A stretch of 14,771 nt of DNA from NCBI GenBank assembly GCA_023261405.1, contig JAHFOZ010000073.1, forward strand, positions 1-14,771. The letters run 5' to 3'. Shown here piece by piece: positions 7,014-14,524 of the stretch. Position 1 is the stretch's first letter; the number at the start of each line of letters is the position of its first letter. The DNA comes from Planctomycetota bacterium (GTDB lineage Bacteria; Planctomycetota; MHYJ01; JACPRB01). The position numbers were made by a program, and so were the translations under genes. Under the pieces are notes generated by a model that had not been told where the DNA came from, ran no database searches, and saw nothing but the letters and a program-made list of their open reading frames with translations.

Positions 7014-9212
7014 ATGTCGATGCGTTCCCTCGTCATCCTGGCCTTGTCCGCCCTGCCCTGCCGGTCCCAGGATGTGCCCGCGCTTCTCGAGGCTCTGGAT
7101 GCCGCGGATCCCGCCGCCCAGGCCGCCGCCGTCGAGGCCCTTCGCCGGGCCGGCCCCGGAAGATGGCCCGACGTGGCCAGGGGCCTGGAACACGGGAAGC
7201 CCTCCGTGCGCGCCGGGACGCTCCTTGCGCTCCGCGAAGCCTTCGAGGAGCCGGTGGTCGACGCCCTCATCCGCGCCTGCGCGAACCCGCAACTCCCTGC
7301 GGAGACCCGGGCGGGGGCGGTCGCGGTCCTCGCGGGGCTCCACCGCAAGCCTGCGCCTTCGGGCGCGAAGACCGTGGAGTGGCCGGGGACCCCCCGGGTC
7401 CTCGAAGCGCTGAGGTCGGCCTTTCGCGATGGGGAGCCGGCCGTGCGCCAGGCGGCGGCGGCGGGGGCGGGCGAGGCGCGCGACCCGGGGTCCGCGGCCG
7501 TTCTGAGCGAGCTGTTTTGGGAGGAGAAGGTCCTCGCCGTCCGCCGGGCGATGCTCCGGGCTCTCTCCGCGCTCGAGGACCCCGCGGCCGGGGAGATCGC
7601 CGCGAAGATCCTGAAGGACGCCGCGACCCACGCGGCGCTCCTCGGGGAGGCGATCGAGGCGGCCCGGCGGGCGGAGATGAAGGATCTTCCGGAGATCCTG
7701 ATCGCGATCGTGGACGCCTCGGATTCCGCCGCGGTCCTCCTCCCGGCGATCGAAGGCCTGGGCGTTCTCCAGGTCGGGGCGGCGGCGCTCGAGAAGCGGC
7801 TGCGGCATGGGAACGCGGCCGTGGCGGTGGCCGCGGCGACGGCCCTGGCGAAGATCGGAGGGCCGCCGGGGTTCCAGCCCCTCGTGAAGGCGGCGGACGA
7901 CCCCCGGCTCGAGGTCCGCAGGGGCGTGCTGGCCGCGCTCGCGTCGTTCCAGCACCAGGATGCGCTCCCCTCCTTCCTGAAGGCATACTTGAAGCCCGAG
8001 ACGCGTTCGTCGGCGCTCATCGGGATGGCGTCGACATCCGACCTCCGCATGCTGGACTTCTACATCGAGGGCCTCGCGTCGGAGGAAGCGGAGGTGCGCG
8101 AGAAGTCCCGTAGGGCCCTGGCGCTCCTTTCGTTCCAGGGGCGCATGGGGCTGGATCCGCGTCCCCCCCTGGAGCGGAAGCTGGCGGCCGGCATCTTGAG
8201 CCGGGAGGTGCGGTTGGAACTCCAGTCGCTCTATGTGCAGTCCCAGCCGATGCCCCGCTGGAATGTCCTGGGGCCGCTGCCCCCTGGCCGCGGGGAGCCG
8301 TTCGATATCACCATGAACGATGGCGGCCTGATGGAGGGCGACTACCAGAAGGTCTATACGGGCGTGGGGACGCGGGACGTCAAGTGGATTCAGGCCGATG
8401 ATGGGAGGGGCGGATATATGGACCTGGCCGCCCGCCTGGGTCCGTCCCCGGAGGCCGTGGCGTACGCCTCCGCGAGCATCTACACTCCCAAGGCGAGGTC
8501 GGCGGAATTCCGCGTCGGGGCCGCCGGCACGGTTGCGGTCTGGATCGGGGGCAAGCTTGCGCACGAGAGGAAGGTGGCGCGCGAGTGGCGGTCGGCCGAC
8601 GAGATCGTTCGTGCGGTCTTGCAGCCCGGGGTGACGCACCTGATGATCCGCTGCGGGAGGGCGGGGAAGGAGTGGGGATTCAGCCTGCACCTGCCCGCCG
8701 AGCCGGCGGGAAAGCTCCTGGAGCCGCCGCCCGCGAAGCAGGACGTGAAGGAGGTCCTGGCCGCCGCGGAGAAGCTCGCGGGTGCGGCTGCGAAAGGCAA
8801 GGCGCTCTTCGCCGACCTCCAGGGAGCCCGTTGCGCTCAGTGCCATCTGACGGAGGAGGCCGGGGAGGAGGTCGTGCGCAAGGCGGGTCCGTCCCTCCAT
8901 GGAGTGGGGGCCCGGTTGGGCCGGAAGGAACTTGCCGAGAGCATCCTCCTGCCCTCGCTGAAGGTGAAGGAGGAGTGGAAGAGCTCGATCGTGACCACGC
9001 GCGACCAGAGGGTCCACCACGGCGCGGTCGACGAGAGCGTCCTCGATCAGCTGTCCGTCAACGATCGGGAGGGGAACATCGTCAACATCCTTTCGGTGGA
9101 TGTCGTCCATCGCTTCAGGACGGACCGGTCGCCGATGCCGGAGGGGCTCAACCTCGGGCTCTCGTCGCAGGACGTGGCGGACCTGGTCTCCTGGCTCGAG
9201 ACGCTCAAATAG
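7014..9212 (+). CDS. Exported HEAT-repeat, beta-sandwich, c-type heme-binding protein
   Basis: A 732-residue protein. A hydrophobic signal segment at residues 3-16 (MRSLVILALSAL) exports it. HEAT-like helical repeats run from ~20 to ~380 (for example VRRAMLRALSALEDPAAG). A beta-sandwich domain at ~415-575 has the WNVLGPLPP opening and WGFSLHLP ending seen in PVC-group secreted proteins. The C-terminal ~145 residues are a cytochrome c-like domain: CAQCH (607-611) binds heme, and Met708 in SPMPEGL is the likely axial ligand. The HGVGARLGRKELAESILLPS stretch matches the heme-binding domain typical of Planctomycetes and Verrucomicrobia, where it usually accompanies sugar or alcohol dehydrogenases; no dehydrogenase propeller is fused here. 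A GTG at 7005 or ATG at 7020 are alternative starts; none has a Shine-Dalgarno. It is probably a periplasmic electron-transfer or scaffold protein with unknown partner. Confidence 0.9.
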   Translation: MSMRSLVILALSALPCRSQDVPALLEALDAADPAAQAAAVEALRRAGPGRWPDVARGLEHGKPSVRAGTLLALREAFEEPVVDALIRACANPQLPAETRAGAVAVLAGLHRKPAPSGAKTVEWPGTPRVLEALRSAFRDGEPAVRQAAAAGAGEARDPGSAAVLSELFWEEKVLAVRRAMLRALSALEDPAAGEIAAKILKDAATHAALLGEAIEAARRAEMKDLPEILIAIVDASDSAAVLLPAIEGLGVLQVGAAALEKRLRHGNAAVAVAAATALAKIGGPPGFQPLVKAADDPRLEVRRGVLAALASFQHQDALPSFLKAYLKPETRSSALIGMASTSDLRMLDFYIEGLASEEAEVREKSRRALALLSFQGRMGLDPRPPLERKLAAGILSREVRLELQSLYVQSQPMPRWNVLGPLPPGRGEPFDITMNDGGLMEGDYQKVYTGVGTRDVKWIQADDGRGGYMDLAARLGPSPEAVAYASASIYTPKARSAEFRVGAAGTVAVWIGGKLAHERKVAREWRSADEIVRAVLQPGVTHLMIRCGRAGKEWGFSLHLPAEPAGKLLEPPPAKQDVKEVLAAAEKLAGAAAKGKALFADLQGARCAQCHLTEEAGEEVVRKAGPSLHGVGARLGRKELAESILLPSLKVKEEWKSSIVTTRDQRVHHGAVDESVLDQLSVNDREGNIVNILSVDVVHRFRTDRSPMPEGLNLGLSSQDVADLVSWLETLK

Positions 9213-9215
9213 AAT
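9210..9215 (+). promoter_or_regulatory. -10-like TAGAAT overlapping the upstream stop codon
   Basis: TAGAAT matches the TATAAT consensus at 5 of 6 bases. It begins at the TAG stop of the HEAT/cytochrome gene and ends 8 bases before the MOSC start codon, the spacing expected for a leaderless message. No Shine-Dalgarno lies in those 8 bases and no good -35 is visible, so this could also be chance at a stop codon. Confidence 0.35.
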
Positions 9216-9223
9216 CCAGCCCG

Positions 9224-9991
9224 ATGGCCTTCCTGGCCGGCATCCGGATCTATCCGATCAAGGCCCTCGACCCGCTCGAGGTCCGCGAGTGGCGGATCGC
9301 CCCGTCCGGCGGGCTGGCGCTCGACCGGCGCTGGGCGCTGGTGGGGGAGGACGGGTCATTCGTCAACGGGAAGAACGACCCGGCCGTGCACCGCCTCCGC
9401 GCGAGCTTCGATCCGGACGGGACCGCCGTCACGTGGGAGGGGCTGCGCTTCGAGTTCGACCGCGACCGCGCGTTTCTCGAGGAGTGGTTCGGCGGCCAGC
9501 TTGGACGGCGCGTCCGGCTGGAGCGCAACGACGGACCGGGATTCCTGGACGACCTCGAGGCGCCGGGACCTACCGTCGTCGGCACGGCCACGCTCGAGAC
9601 GGTCGCCTCGTGGTTTCCGCCGCTCACCCTGGAAGGAACGCGGCGCCGCTTCCGCGCCAACCTCGAGATCGGCGGCGTGGAGCCCTTCTGGGACGACCGG
9701 CTCTACGCGAAGAAGGGGGAGGCGGTGCGGTTCCGCATCGGCAACGTCCTCGTCGAGGGAACGAACCCCTGCCGGCGCTGCGCGGTGCCGTCGAGGGACC
9801 CCGACACCGGCGCGGCGCTCTCGGGATTCCAGAAGACGTTCTTCGAGCGCCGCCGCGAGACCCTGCCCTCGTGGGCGGAGCCCACGCGTTTCGACACGTA
9901 CTACCGGCTCACGGTCAACACGCGCATCCCGCCCTCGGAGGCCGGGAAGGTCGTGCGCGTGGGCGACCCGGTCCGCTTCCAAACTCAGTAG
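9224..9991 (+). CDS. MOSC domain-containing protein
   Basis: A 255-residue soluble protein with no signal peptide. Residues 3-62 form the MOSC N-terminal beta-barrel (AGIRIYPIKALDPLEV... LALDRRWALV... VNGK). Residues ~120-252 form the MOSC domain, with RRFRANLEIGG (141-151), NPCRRCAVPSRDPDTG (181-196) and VRVGDPVRF at the end. Cys186 in the RC-x(6)-PDTG context matches the conserved cysteine of the mARC/YcbX and molybdenum-cofactor sulfurase C-terminal families. In those families it binds molybdopterin or carries persulfide sulfur, so a molybdenum-cofactor-dependent reductase or sulfur-transfer role is likely. Unlike YcbX it has no C-terminal 2Fe-2S ferredoxin domain, so an external electron donor would be needed. 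The ATG at 9224, 11 bases past the previous stop, is supported by the start of the barrel. Confidence 0.9.
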   Translation: MAFLAGIRIYPIKALDPLEVREWRIAPSGGLALDRRWALVGEDGSFVNGKNDPAVHRLRASFDPDGTAVTWEGLRFEFDRDRAFLEEWFGGQLGRRVRLERNDGPGFLDDLEAPGPTVVGTATLETVASWFPPLTLEGTRRRFRANLEIGGVEPFWDDRLYAKKGEAVRFRIGNVLVEGTNPCRRCAVPSRDPDTGAALSGFQKTFFERRRETLPSWAEPTRFDTYYRLTVNTRIPPSEAGKVVRVGDPVRFQTQ

Positions 9992-10002
9992 TCCCGCACG
10001 CG

Positions 10003-10008
10003 TATACT
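10003..10008 (+). promoter_or_regulatory. -10-like TATACT for a leaderless M60 gene
   Basis: TATACT matches the consensus at 5 of 6 bases and lies in the 25-bp gap between the MOSC stop (9991) and the ATG at 10017, with exactly 8 bases between hexamer and ATG. There is no Shine-Dalgarno in the gap. The -35 region falls in the MOSC coding end and is not recognisable. Confidence 0.5.
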
Positions 10009-10016
10009 TCAACGAC

Positions 10017-12149
10017 ATGCGCGCGACGCTCCTGCTCCTGCTGCTGTTGCCGGCCCCACAGGATCCCGCAGCCGAGCTCCTGAAGGACGTGCGCGAGATC
10101 GGCTCGCCGGGCTCGCCGGGCTCCCTCTCCGTCTGGGGGGAGGATGCCTTCGTGGCCGTCGCCGGGAAGCGCGGGAAGCTCGCCGTTCCCGTGGTCGCCG
10201 CGGGGACCCTGGAAAAGGGGCGCGTCGTCGCCTTTTCCCACGACGGCTACCTGGCGAAGGCGGCGGCGGACGAGGCCGATACGGGGAAGCTCCTCGAGAA
10301 CGCCCTCGCCTGGACAGGCCGGAAGGTGTCGCTCCGCGTCGGGGTCCTGGGACACGAACCGGCCGCGCGACTCAAGGCACGGGCCCTCACCCGCGCCGGC
10401 TGGGTCTCCGAACTCGCGGACCTCGATGTCCTCATTCTCTCCCGCGCCAGCCTCAGCGACGCGGAGATCGAGGCCGTGTCGAAGTTCGTCCGCGGGGGCG
10501 GCGGCCTCCTCGCGGCCCTCACGGGCTGGGGTTGGCTGCAGGGGGCGGGGGACAAGCCGATGACCTCGAACTCCCTGAACCGGCTCCTCGCCCCGGCGGG
10601 GATCGGATGGACGGACGGGTTCGCCGAGAGGACGGGGAAGGCGGGTTTTGCGGTGGCGTCCGTGCCGCCCCTCGTCCACGGCCTTCGCGCGTTCGAGGCG
10701 CTCGTCGATCTGACCAAGAGGAAGAACGATGCCGAGCTCCTCCAGGCGTCGGACGCCGCGATGGACGCCTTCCGGCTCCTGCCGAAGGACGACACGAAGA
10801 TGCGGCCCCGCCTCGAAGCGCTCCTCGCCGAGCGGGGGGCGGCGCTCGTCCCCACGGCGAAGGCGCCCCTCGGCAGGCCGCTCGATCGGTTTCTCCTGGC
10901 CTGCCAGCTCGAGTCGATCCGCGACCTCCCCGCGTCCCGGGTCAAGGCCCACCCGGCGGCGGCCGAGTTCCCGGGCGCCGTCCCCGCGGACGCCCCGGCC
11001 GTTTCCCGCGCGATCACGATCGACCTCGCGGTCCCAGGCTGGCACAGCACGGGTCTTTATTCGCCGCCGGGGAAAGTCGTCACCGTCGCGGCGCCCGCGG
11101 GGACGAACCTTACCCTGCGGATCGGGGCCCACAGCGACCGACTCTGGCATCACGCCAGGTGGTCGCGCGTCCCCGACATCGCCCGCTCGGTCCCGCTCCG
11201 TGGCGAGAAGACCGAGGCGGCCAGTCCCTTCGGCGGCCTGGTCTACATCGAGGTCCCCTCGAACGCGAAGCCGGGTGCGCCTTCGCTCACGATCTCGGGC
11301 GCCGTCGAGGCCCCCTTCTACGAGCGGGGGAAGACCGACGCAGCGGAGTGGAAACTCATCCGAGCCCGCCCGGGGCCGTGGGCGGAACTGGCCACCCGGA
11401 AGGTGATCCTCACCGTCCCGTCGTCCGAGATCCGCGCGCTCGACGACCCGGGGCCCCTCATGGAACTCTGGGACCGCATCCTCGACGCGGCCGCCGACCT
11501 CGCCGCGATCCCGCATGACCGTCGCCGCCCGGAGCGCTACGTCTCGGACGTCCAGATCAGTGCCGGCTACATGCACTCGGGATACCCGATCATGACCCAC
11601 CTCGACGCCGCGTCCGCGATGGCGGGGCTCGAGAAGATGACGAAGGGCCAGTGGGGCCTCGTCCACGAGCTGGGGCACAACCACCAGCAGGGCGACTGGA
11701 CCTTCGAGGGCACCGGCGAGGTGACGAACAATCTCTTCTCGCTCTACCTCCTGGAGACCGTGTGCGGCGTGAAGGGAGGAGACGGCCACGACGACCTCCG
11801 GAATCCCGGCCGGCGCATCGCCGCGTACCTCGGCCGCGGGGCGAGGTTCGCCGACTGGAAGGACGATCCCTTCCTCGCGCTGCAGACCTACGTCCAGCTC
11901 AAGGACGCCTTTGGCTGGGACGCGTTCAAGAAGGTCTTCGCGGAGTACCGCGACCTGCCCCGCGAGAAGCGCCCGAAGAACGACGACGAGAAGCGCGACC
12001 AGTGGATGGTCCGCTTCAGCCGCACGGCCGGGAAGAACCTGGGCCCCTTCTTTGTCGCCTGGGGCATCCCCACCTCGGCCGCCGCGCGCGACTCGATCAA
12101 GGACCTTCCGGGCTGGATGCCGGAAGGGTTCCCCCCGAAGCAGCCCTGA
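10017..12149 (+). CDS. Secreted M60-like zinc metallopeptidase (TCAF-like layout)
   Basis: A 710-residue protein that opens with a short leucine-rich signal peptide (MRATLLLLLLLPAPQ) and so is probably secreted or periplasmic. The gluzincin zinc site is complete: HELGH at 550-554 (His550 and His554 as ligands, Glu551 catalytic), with Glu568 in GTGEVTNNLFSLY as the third ligand, typical of peptidase M60. Upstream, residues ~40-180 resemble a glutamine-amidotransferase-like domain (GRVVAFSHDGYL; DLDVLILSRASLSDAEI; FVRGGGGLLAALTGW), then a beta-sandwich at ~350-450 (TGLYSPPGKVVTV... GGLVYIEV). That order matches animal TCAF/FAM115 proteins and bacterial relatives. Many M60 enzymes cut glycoproteins such as mucins; the substrate here is unknown. 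The ATG at 10017 is chosen from the signal peptide; longer upstream frames overlap the MOSC gene and are noise. Confidence 0.92.
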   Translation: MRATLLLLLLLPAPQDPAAELLKDVREIGSPGSPGSLSVWGEDAFVAVAGKRGKLAVPVVAAGTLEKGRVVAFSHDGYLAKAAADEADTGKLLENALAWTGRKVSLRVGVLGHEPAARLKARALTRAGWVSELADLDVLILSRASLSDAEIEAVSKFVRGGGGLLAALTGWGWLQGAGDKPMTSNSLNRLLAPAGIGWTDGFAERTGKAGFAVASVPPLVHGLRAFEALVDLTKRKNDAELLQASDAAMDAFRLLPKDDTKMRPRLEALLAERGAALVPTAKAPLGRPLDRFLLACQLESIRDLPASRVKAHPAAAEFPGAVPADAPAVSRAITIDLAVPGWHSTGLYSPPGKVVTVAAPAGTNLTLRIGAHSDRLWHHARWSRVPDIARSVPLRGEKTEAASPFGGLVYIEVPSNAKPGAPSLTISGAVEAPFYERGKTDAAEWKLIRARPGPWAELATRKVILTVPSSEIRALDDPGPLMELWDRILDAAADLAAIPHDRRRPERYVSDVQISAGYMHSGYPIMTHLDAASAMAGLEKMTKGQWGLVHELGHNHQQGDWTFEGTGEVTNNLFSLYLLETVCGVKGGDGHDDLRNPGRRIAAYLGRGARFADWKDDPFLALQTYVQLKDAFGWDAFKKVFAEYRDLPREKRPKNDDEKRDQWMVRFSRTAGKNLGPFFVAWGIPTSAAARDSIKDLPGWMPEGFPPKQP

Positions 12150-12152
12150 AGA

Positions 12153-13106
12153 TCAGCTCTTCGACCAGGACTCCCACTCCGCGTCGAGGCGCTTCGGGTC
12201 GGCCCCGCCCCGGTGCACGAGGAAGCGGTAGCGGAGCGTGAGGGGCTTCTCCCTCGAGATCTCGATCGGCGCCTCGAAGGTGAGGGAGCTGCCAATCCAT
12301 CCGTCGCCGCGGACGTGGAAGTAGCTCGGGTGGTTGGGGTTGCCGGGGTGGTCGAACAAGGCGATGCCGTTCACCTCGCCCGGGGCGGCCTGGCCGGAGT
12401 AGTCGCACCAGCGCGCCCGACGGTGGGGCATGAGCTCCTTCTCGTTCACCTTCCCCTCGTTGTTCAGGATCGTGCCGCCGCCGTCGATCGTTCCCATCGT
12501 CTTCGCGACCCGGACGGCTACCATGCCGAAGTTGGATTTCCCCAGGGTGAGCGTGGGCGCCGCCGGGGTGAGCTTGAGCGCGAGGTCGAGTGTGAACTCC
12601 CCGTGGCCGTGCGCGCCGATCGTGCCGAAGCGGGGCGTCAGCGTCCACGTGCGCTCGTCGAGCAGGAGGAGTTTCCTTTCGCCGTCCAGCCACTTCGCGC
12701 GGATCGTGATCGAGGCCGGGTCGCCGTCCTCGATCTTCGTCACGTGGTCGTGCACGATCCGTGCCGGGCTCCTCAGGTGCTCCCAGAAGTTGCTCCCGGC
12801 CACATCGTTGTGTCCGATCCAGAGGCTCAGGTGGTGCGCGTGGGTGTGCGGGTCGCGCGGGTGGGTGATGCGGGTCACGGGCCGGCCGGACGGCCCGATC
12901 ACCGGGTGGAAGAACGGCTTGGGGTTCTCGGGCCCGGCGACGTAGCGGAGCCACTCGCGGCCATCCACCTGGAAGGACCACTGGTCCCCCGCCTGGGGAA
13001 GGATCATCGTCCGGGGGAAGGTCCCGGCCGGACCGCCCTGCGGGGGCGCCGCCGGCGCGGCGCACGCGGCCAGCGCGAGCAGAGGCAGGAGCATCGGCGG
13101 GCGCAT
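12153..13106 (-). CDS. DUF6807 (PmoA-like) lipoprotein
   Basis: A 317-residue protein. The N-terminus MRPPMLLPLLALAAC is a lipoprotein signal with lipobox LAAC, giving a lipid-modified Cys15 and membrane anchoring. The mature part carries the family pattern: KPFFHPVIGPSGRPVTRI (63-80), then a His-rich run HTHAHHLSLWIGHNDVAGSNFW (87-108), and a C-terminal beta-rich region with FDHPGNPNHPSYFHVR. Such proteins are often labelled 'methane oxygenase PmoA', but that name is misleading: they are not membrane methane monooxygenase subunits, and their genes are often found with sugar-metabolism genes in Planctomycetes and Bacteroidetes. The biochemical role is unknown. Its stop faces the M60 gene stop with 3 bp between. 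The start is set by AAGAGG 6 bases before the ATG at 13106; an ATG at 13112 would abut that site, and 13196 would push the signal inward. Confidence 0.85.
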   Translation of the reverse strand: MRPPMLLPLLALAACAAPAAPPQGGPAGTFPRTMILPQAGDQWSFQVDGREWLRYVAGPENPKPFFHPVIGPSGRPVTRITHPRDPHTHAHHLSLWIGHNDVAGSNFWEHLRSPARIVHDHVTKIEDGDPASITIRAKWLDGERKLLLLDERTWTLTPRFGTIGAHGHGEFTLDLALKLTPAAPTLTLGKSNFGMVAVRVAKTMGTIDGGGTILNNEGKVNEKELMPHRRARWCDYSGQAAPGEVNGIALFDHPGNPNHPSYFHVRGDGWIGSSLTFEAPIEISREKPLTLRYRFLVHRGGADPKRLDAEWESWSKS

Positions 13107-13112
13107 CCGCAT

Positions 13113-13118
13113 CCTCTT
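13113..13118 (-). promoter_or_regulatory. Shine-Dalgarno deciding the DUF6807 start
   Basis: AAGAGG on the minus strand with 6 bases to the ATG at 13106. It rules out the in-frame ATG at 13112, which would directly follow it, and fits the lipoprotein signal peptide starting at 13106. Confidence 0.6.
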
Positions 13119-13145
13119 ACGCCTTCCCGATGCCCCGCGACTCCC

Positions 13146-13174
13146 TTGACAGCATCCCCGGGGGGGCCTATCCT
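13146..13174 (+). promoter_or_regulatory. Sigma70-type promoter for RNase D
   Basis: An exact TTGACA (13146-13151), a 17-base spacer, then TATCCT (13169-13174; 4 of 6 to consensus). This is the best promoter in the window. Transcription should begin about 7-9 bases later, at or near the A of ATC at 13183, which would leave essentially no 5' leader. It sits in the 76-bp spacer between the divergent DUF6807 and RNase D genes. Confidence 0.6.
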
Positions 13175-13182
13175 CGGGCCCC

Positions 13183-14328
13183 ATCGACACTTCCACACGC
13201 TGCGTCCGTACGTCCGAGGAGCTCGCCGCCTTCGCCCGCTCGCTGGAGGGGGTGGAGGCGGTCGGGGTCGATACCGAGTCGGACAGCTTCTTCCACTACT
13301 TCGAGAAGGTCTGCCTGCTGCAGATCTCCGCGCCGGACGGCCGCGTGGGGCTGGTCGACCCGCTCGCGGTCCGAGACCTCTCCGCTCTGGGGCCGCTCAT
13401 GGCGGACCCGAAGGTGACGAAGATCTTCCACGCGGCGGACAACGACGTGGCGCTCCTCAAGCGGGATTACGGGTTTTCGTTCTCCGGGATGTTCGACACC
13501 CACGTCGCGGCGCGGCTCTGCGGGCGCCTCGAGCTGGGCCTGGAGAAGCTCCTCGAGCGCGAGCTCGGCGTGCGGCTTCCCAAGAGCCTCCAGCGCTGCG
13601 ACTGGTCGCGCCGTCCGCTCACGCCCGAGCAGGAGCATTACGCGGCCGAGGACGTCCGGCACCTCTTCGTCCTGCGGGACCGCCTGTGCGATGCGTTGCG
13701 GGCGGCGGGCCGGGAGGCGTGGGCCGTGGAGGAGAGCGAGGCGCTCGGCGAGCTGGGGCCCGCCGCGCACCGGGAGGGCGCGGATTTCCGGAAGGCGAAA
13801 GGCGCGCAGACGCTCTCGACCCGCCAGCTGGCCGCGCTCCGGGAGCTCTTCCGGGCCCGCGACGAATGGGCGCGCCGGGCCGACCTCCCGCTCTTCAAGC
13901 TGGTGGGGGACGAGGCGCTCGTGGAGCTGGCGGTCCGCTGCCCGAAGGATGTCGGGGCTATCGGGCGGGTGCGCGGCCTCTCGGAGCGGCTGGCGATCCG
14001 GCGGGGCCCGGAGATCGTGGAGGCCGTGCGCCGCGCCGAGGCCGTGACGGAGGAGGAGTTGCGCCCGCCGCCAAGGCCCCAGCGCGTGCGGATGAAGCCC
14101 GAGGCGTGCCGGCGTATCGACAAGCTGAAGCGGTGGCGAAGTGCGGCGGCCCCCGCGGCGGGACTTGATCCCGGCGTCCTGCTCCCGCAGCGCGTGATCG
14201 AGAAGATCGCCATCGACCCCCCCGCGTCGCTCGAGGCCCTCGCGGCGCTGCCGGGCGTGCGCCGCTGGCGGGCGTCCGCGTTCGGCCCGGAGATTTTGGC
14301 CGCGCTCTCGTCTCCGCGCCGGGCCTGA
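13183..14328 (+). CDS. rnd: Ribonuclease D
   Basis: A 3'-5' exoribonuclease (DEDDy family) acting on tRNA and other stable RNA 3' ends in the cytoplasm. Numbering from ATC at 13183 (381 residues): Exo I VDTES with Asp30 and Glu32, Exo II HAADND with Asp88, Exo III YAAED with Tyr153 and Asp157, so all catalytic residues are present. Two HRDC-type helical domains follow (about 204-285, LSTRQLAALRELFRARDEWA..., and about 300-381), as in E. coli RNase D. The first ordinary start codon is GTG at 13252, but it would delete about 23 residues, including TSEELAAFARSL. RNase D proteins usually have 20-30 residues before the VDTE strand, and these are encoded in frame upstream. No ATG, GTG or TTG exists between the in-frame TGA at 13147 and 13252, so ATC at 13183 is the likely start. 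If GTG is used, the protein has 358 residues. Confidence 0.88.
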   Translation: MDTSTRCVRTSEELAAFARSLEGVEAVGVDTESDSFFHYFEKVCLLQISAPDGRVGLVDPLAVRDLSALGPLMADPKVTKIFHAADNDVALLKRDYGFSFSGMFDTHVAARLCGRLELGLEKLLERELGVRLPKSLQRCDWSRRPLTPEQEHYAAEDVRHLFVLRDRLCDALRAAGREAWAVEESEALGELGPAAHREGADFRKAKGAQTLSTRQLAALRELFRARDEWARRADLPLFKLVGDEALVELAVRCPKDVGAIGRVRGLSERLAIRRGPEIVEAVRRAEAVTEEELRPPPRPQRVRMKPEACRRIDKLKRWRSAAAPAAGLDPGVLLPQRVIEKIAIDPPASLEALAALPGVRRWRASAFGPEILAALSSPRRA

Positions 14329-14400
14329 GGCGGGCGGCGGATAGATGATACAAACAGGGGTGAAGCGCGGGAAGAGGAGGTGAGCAGGAGGGGGAAAGGC

Positions 14401-14524
14401 GTGGAGGATTCTGAGAACCGAGTCCTTCAAGGCCCGCCCGAGCCCGCAGGCGAGGGCGCCGAAATGAAAAGTGGAATGAGAGGGCCGAGAGGAGCCCGAG
14501 GGCCCTGTTCAGGCGATCTTACTG
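14401..14524 (-). repeat. Dispersed repeat, copy A, at the transposase 3' end
   Basis: Read on the minus strand it starts with the last codon and TAA of the transposase gene (CAG-TAA), then GATCGCCTGAAC and about 110 further bases, ending near CTCCAC at 14401. It is the inverted partner of copy B (678-807), about 13.6 kb away. With the sequence up to the RNase D stop, it accounts for the 190-bp gap 14329-14518, in which I see no other gene. Confidence 0.7.

Noticed and set aside
6900..9110. Very long minus-strand open frame running upstream from the PhoX-like gene (would make a 1192-residue protein)
   Set aside because: It lies exactly antisense to the HEAT/cytochrome gene, is rich in Arg, Pro and Gly with no domain, and the Tat signal and Shine-Dalgarno place the real start at 6899.
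5532..9991. PhoX-like, HEAT/heme and MOSC genes as one novel redox-phosphatase system
   Set aside because: The genes are divergent or have separate promoter-like signals, and no shared cofactor or maturation genes are present; adjacency alone is not enough.
9501..10016. Upstream in-frame extension of the M60 gene
   Set aside because: It overlaps the MOSC gene out of frame, has low-complexity Arg/Ser/Pro composition, and the signal peptide begins at 10017.
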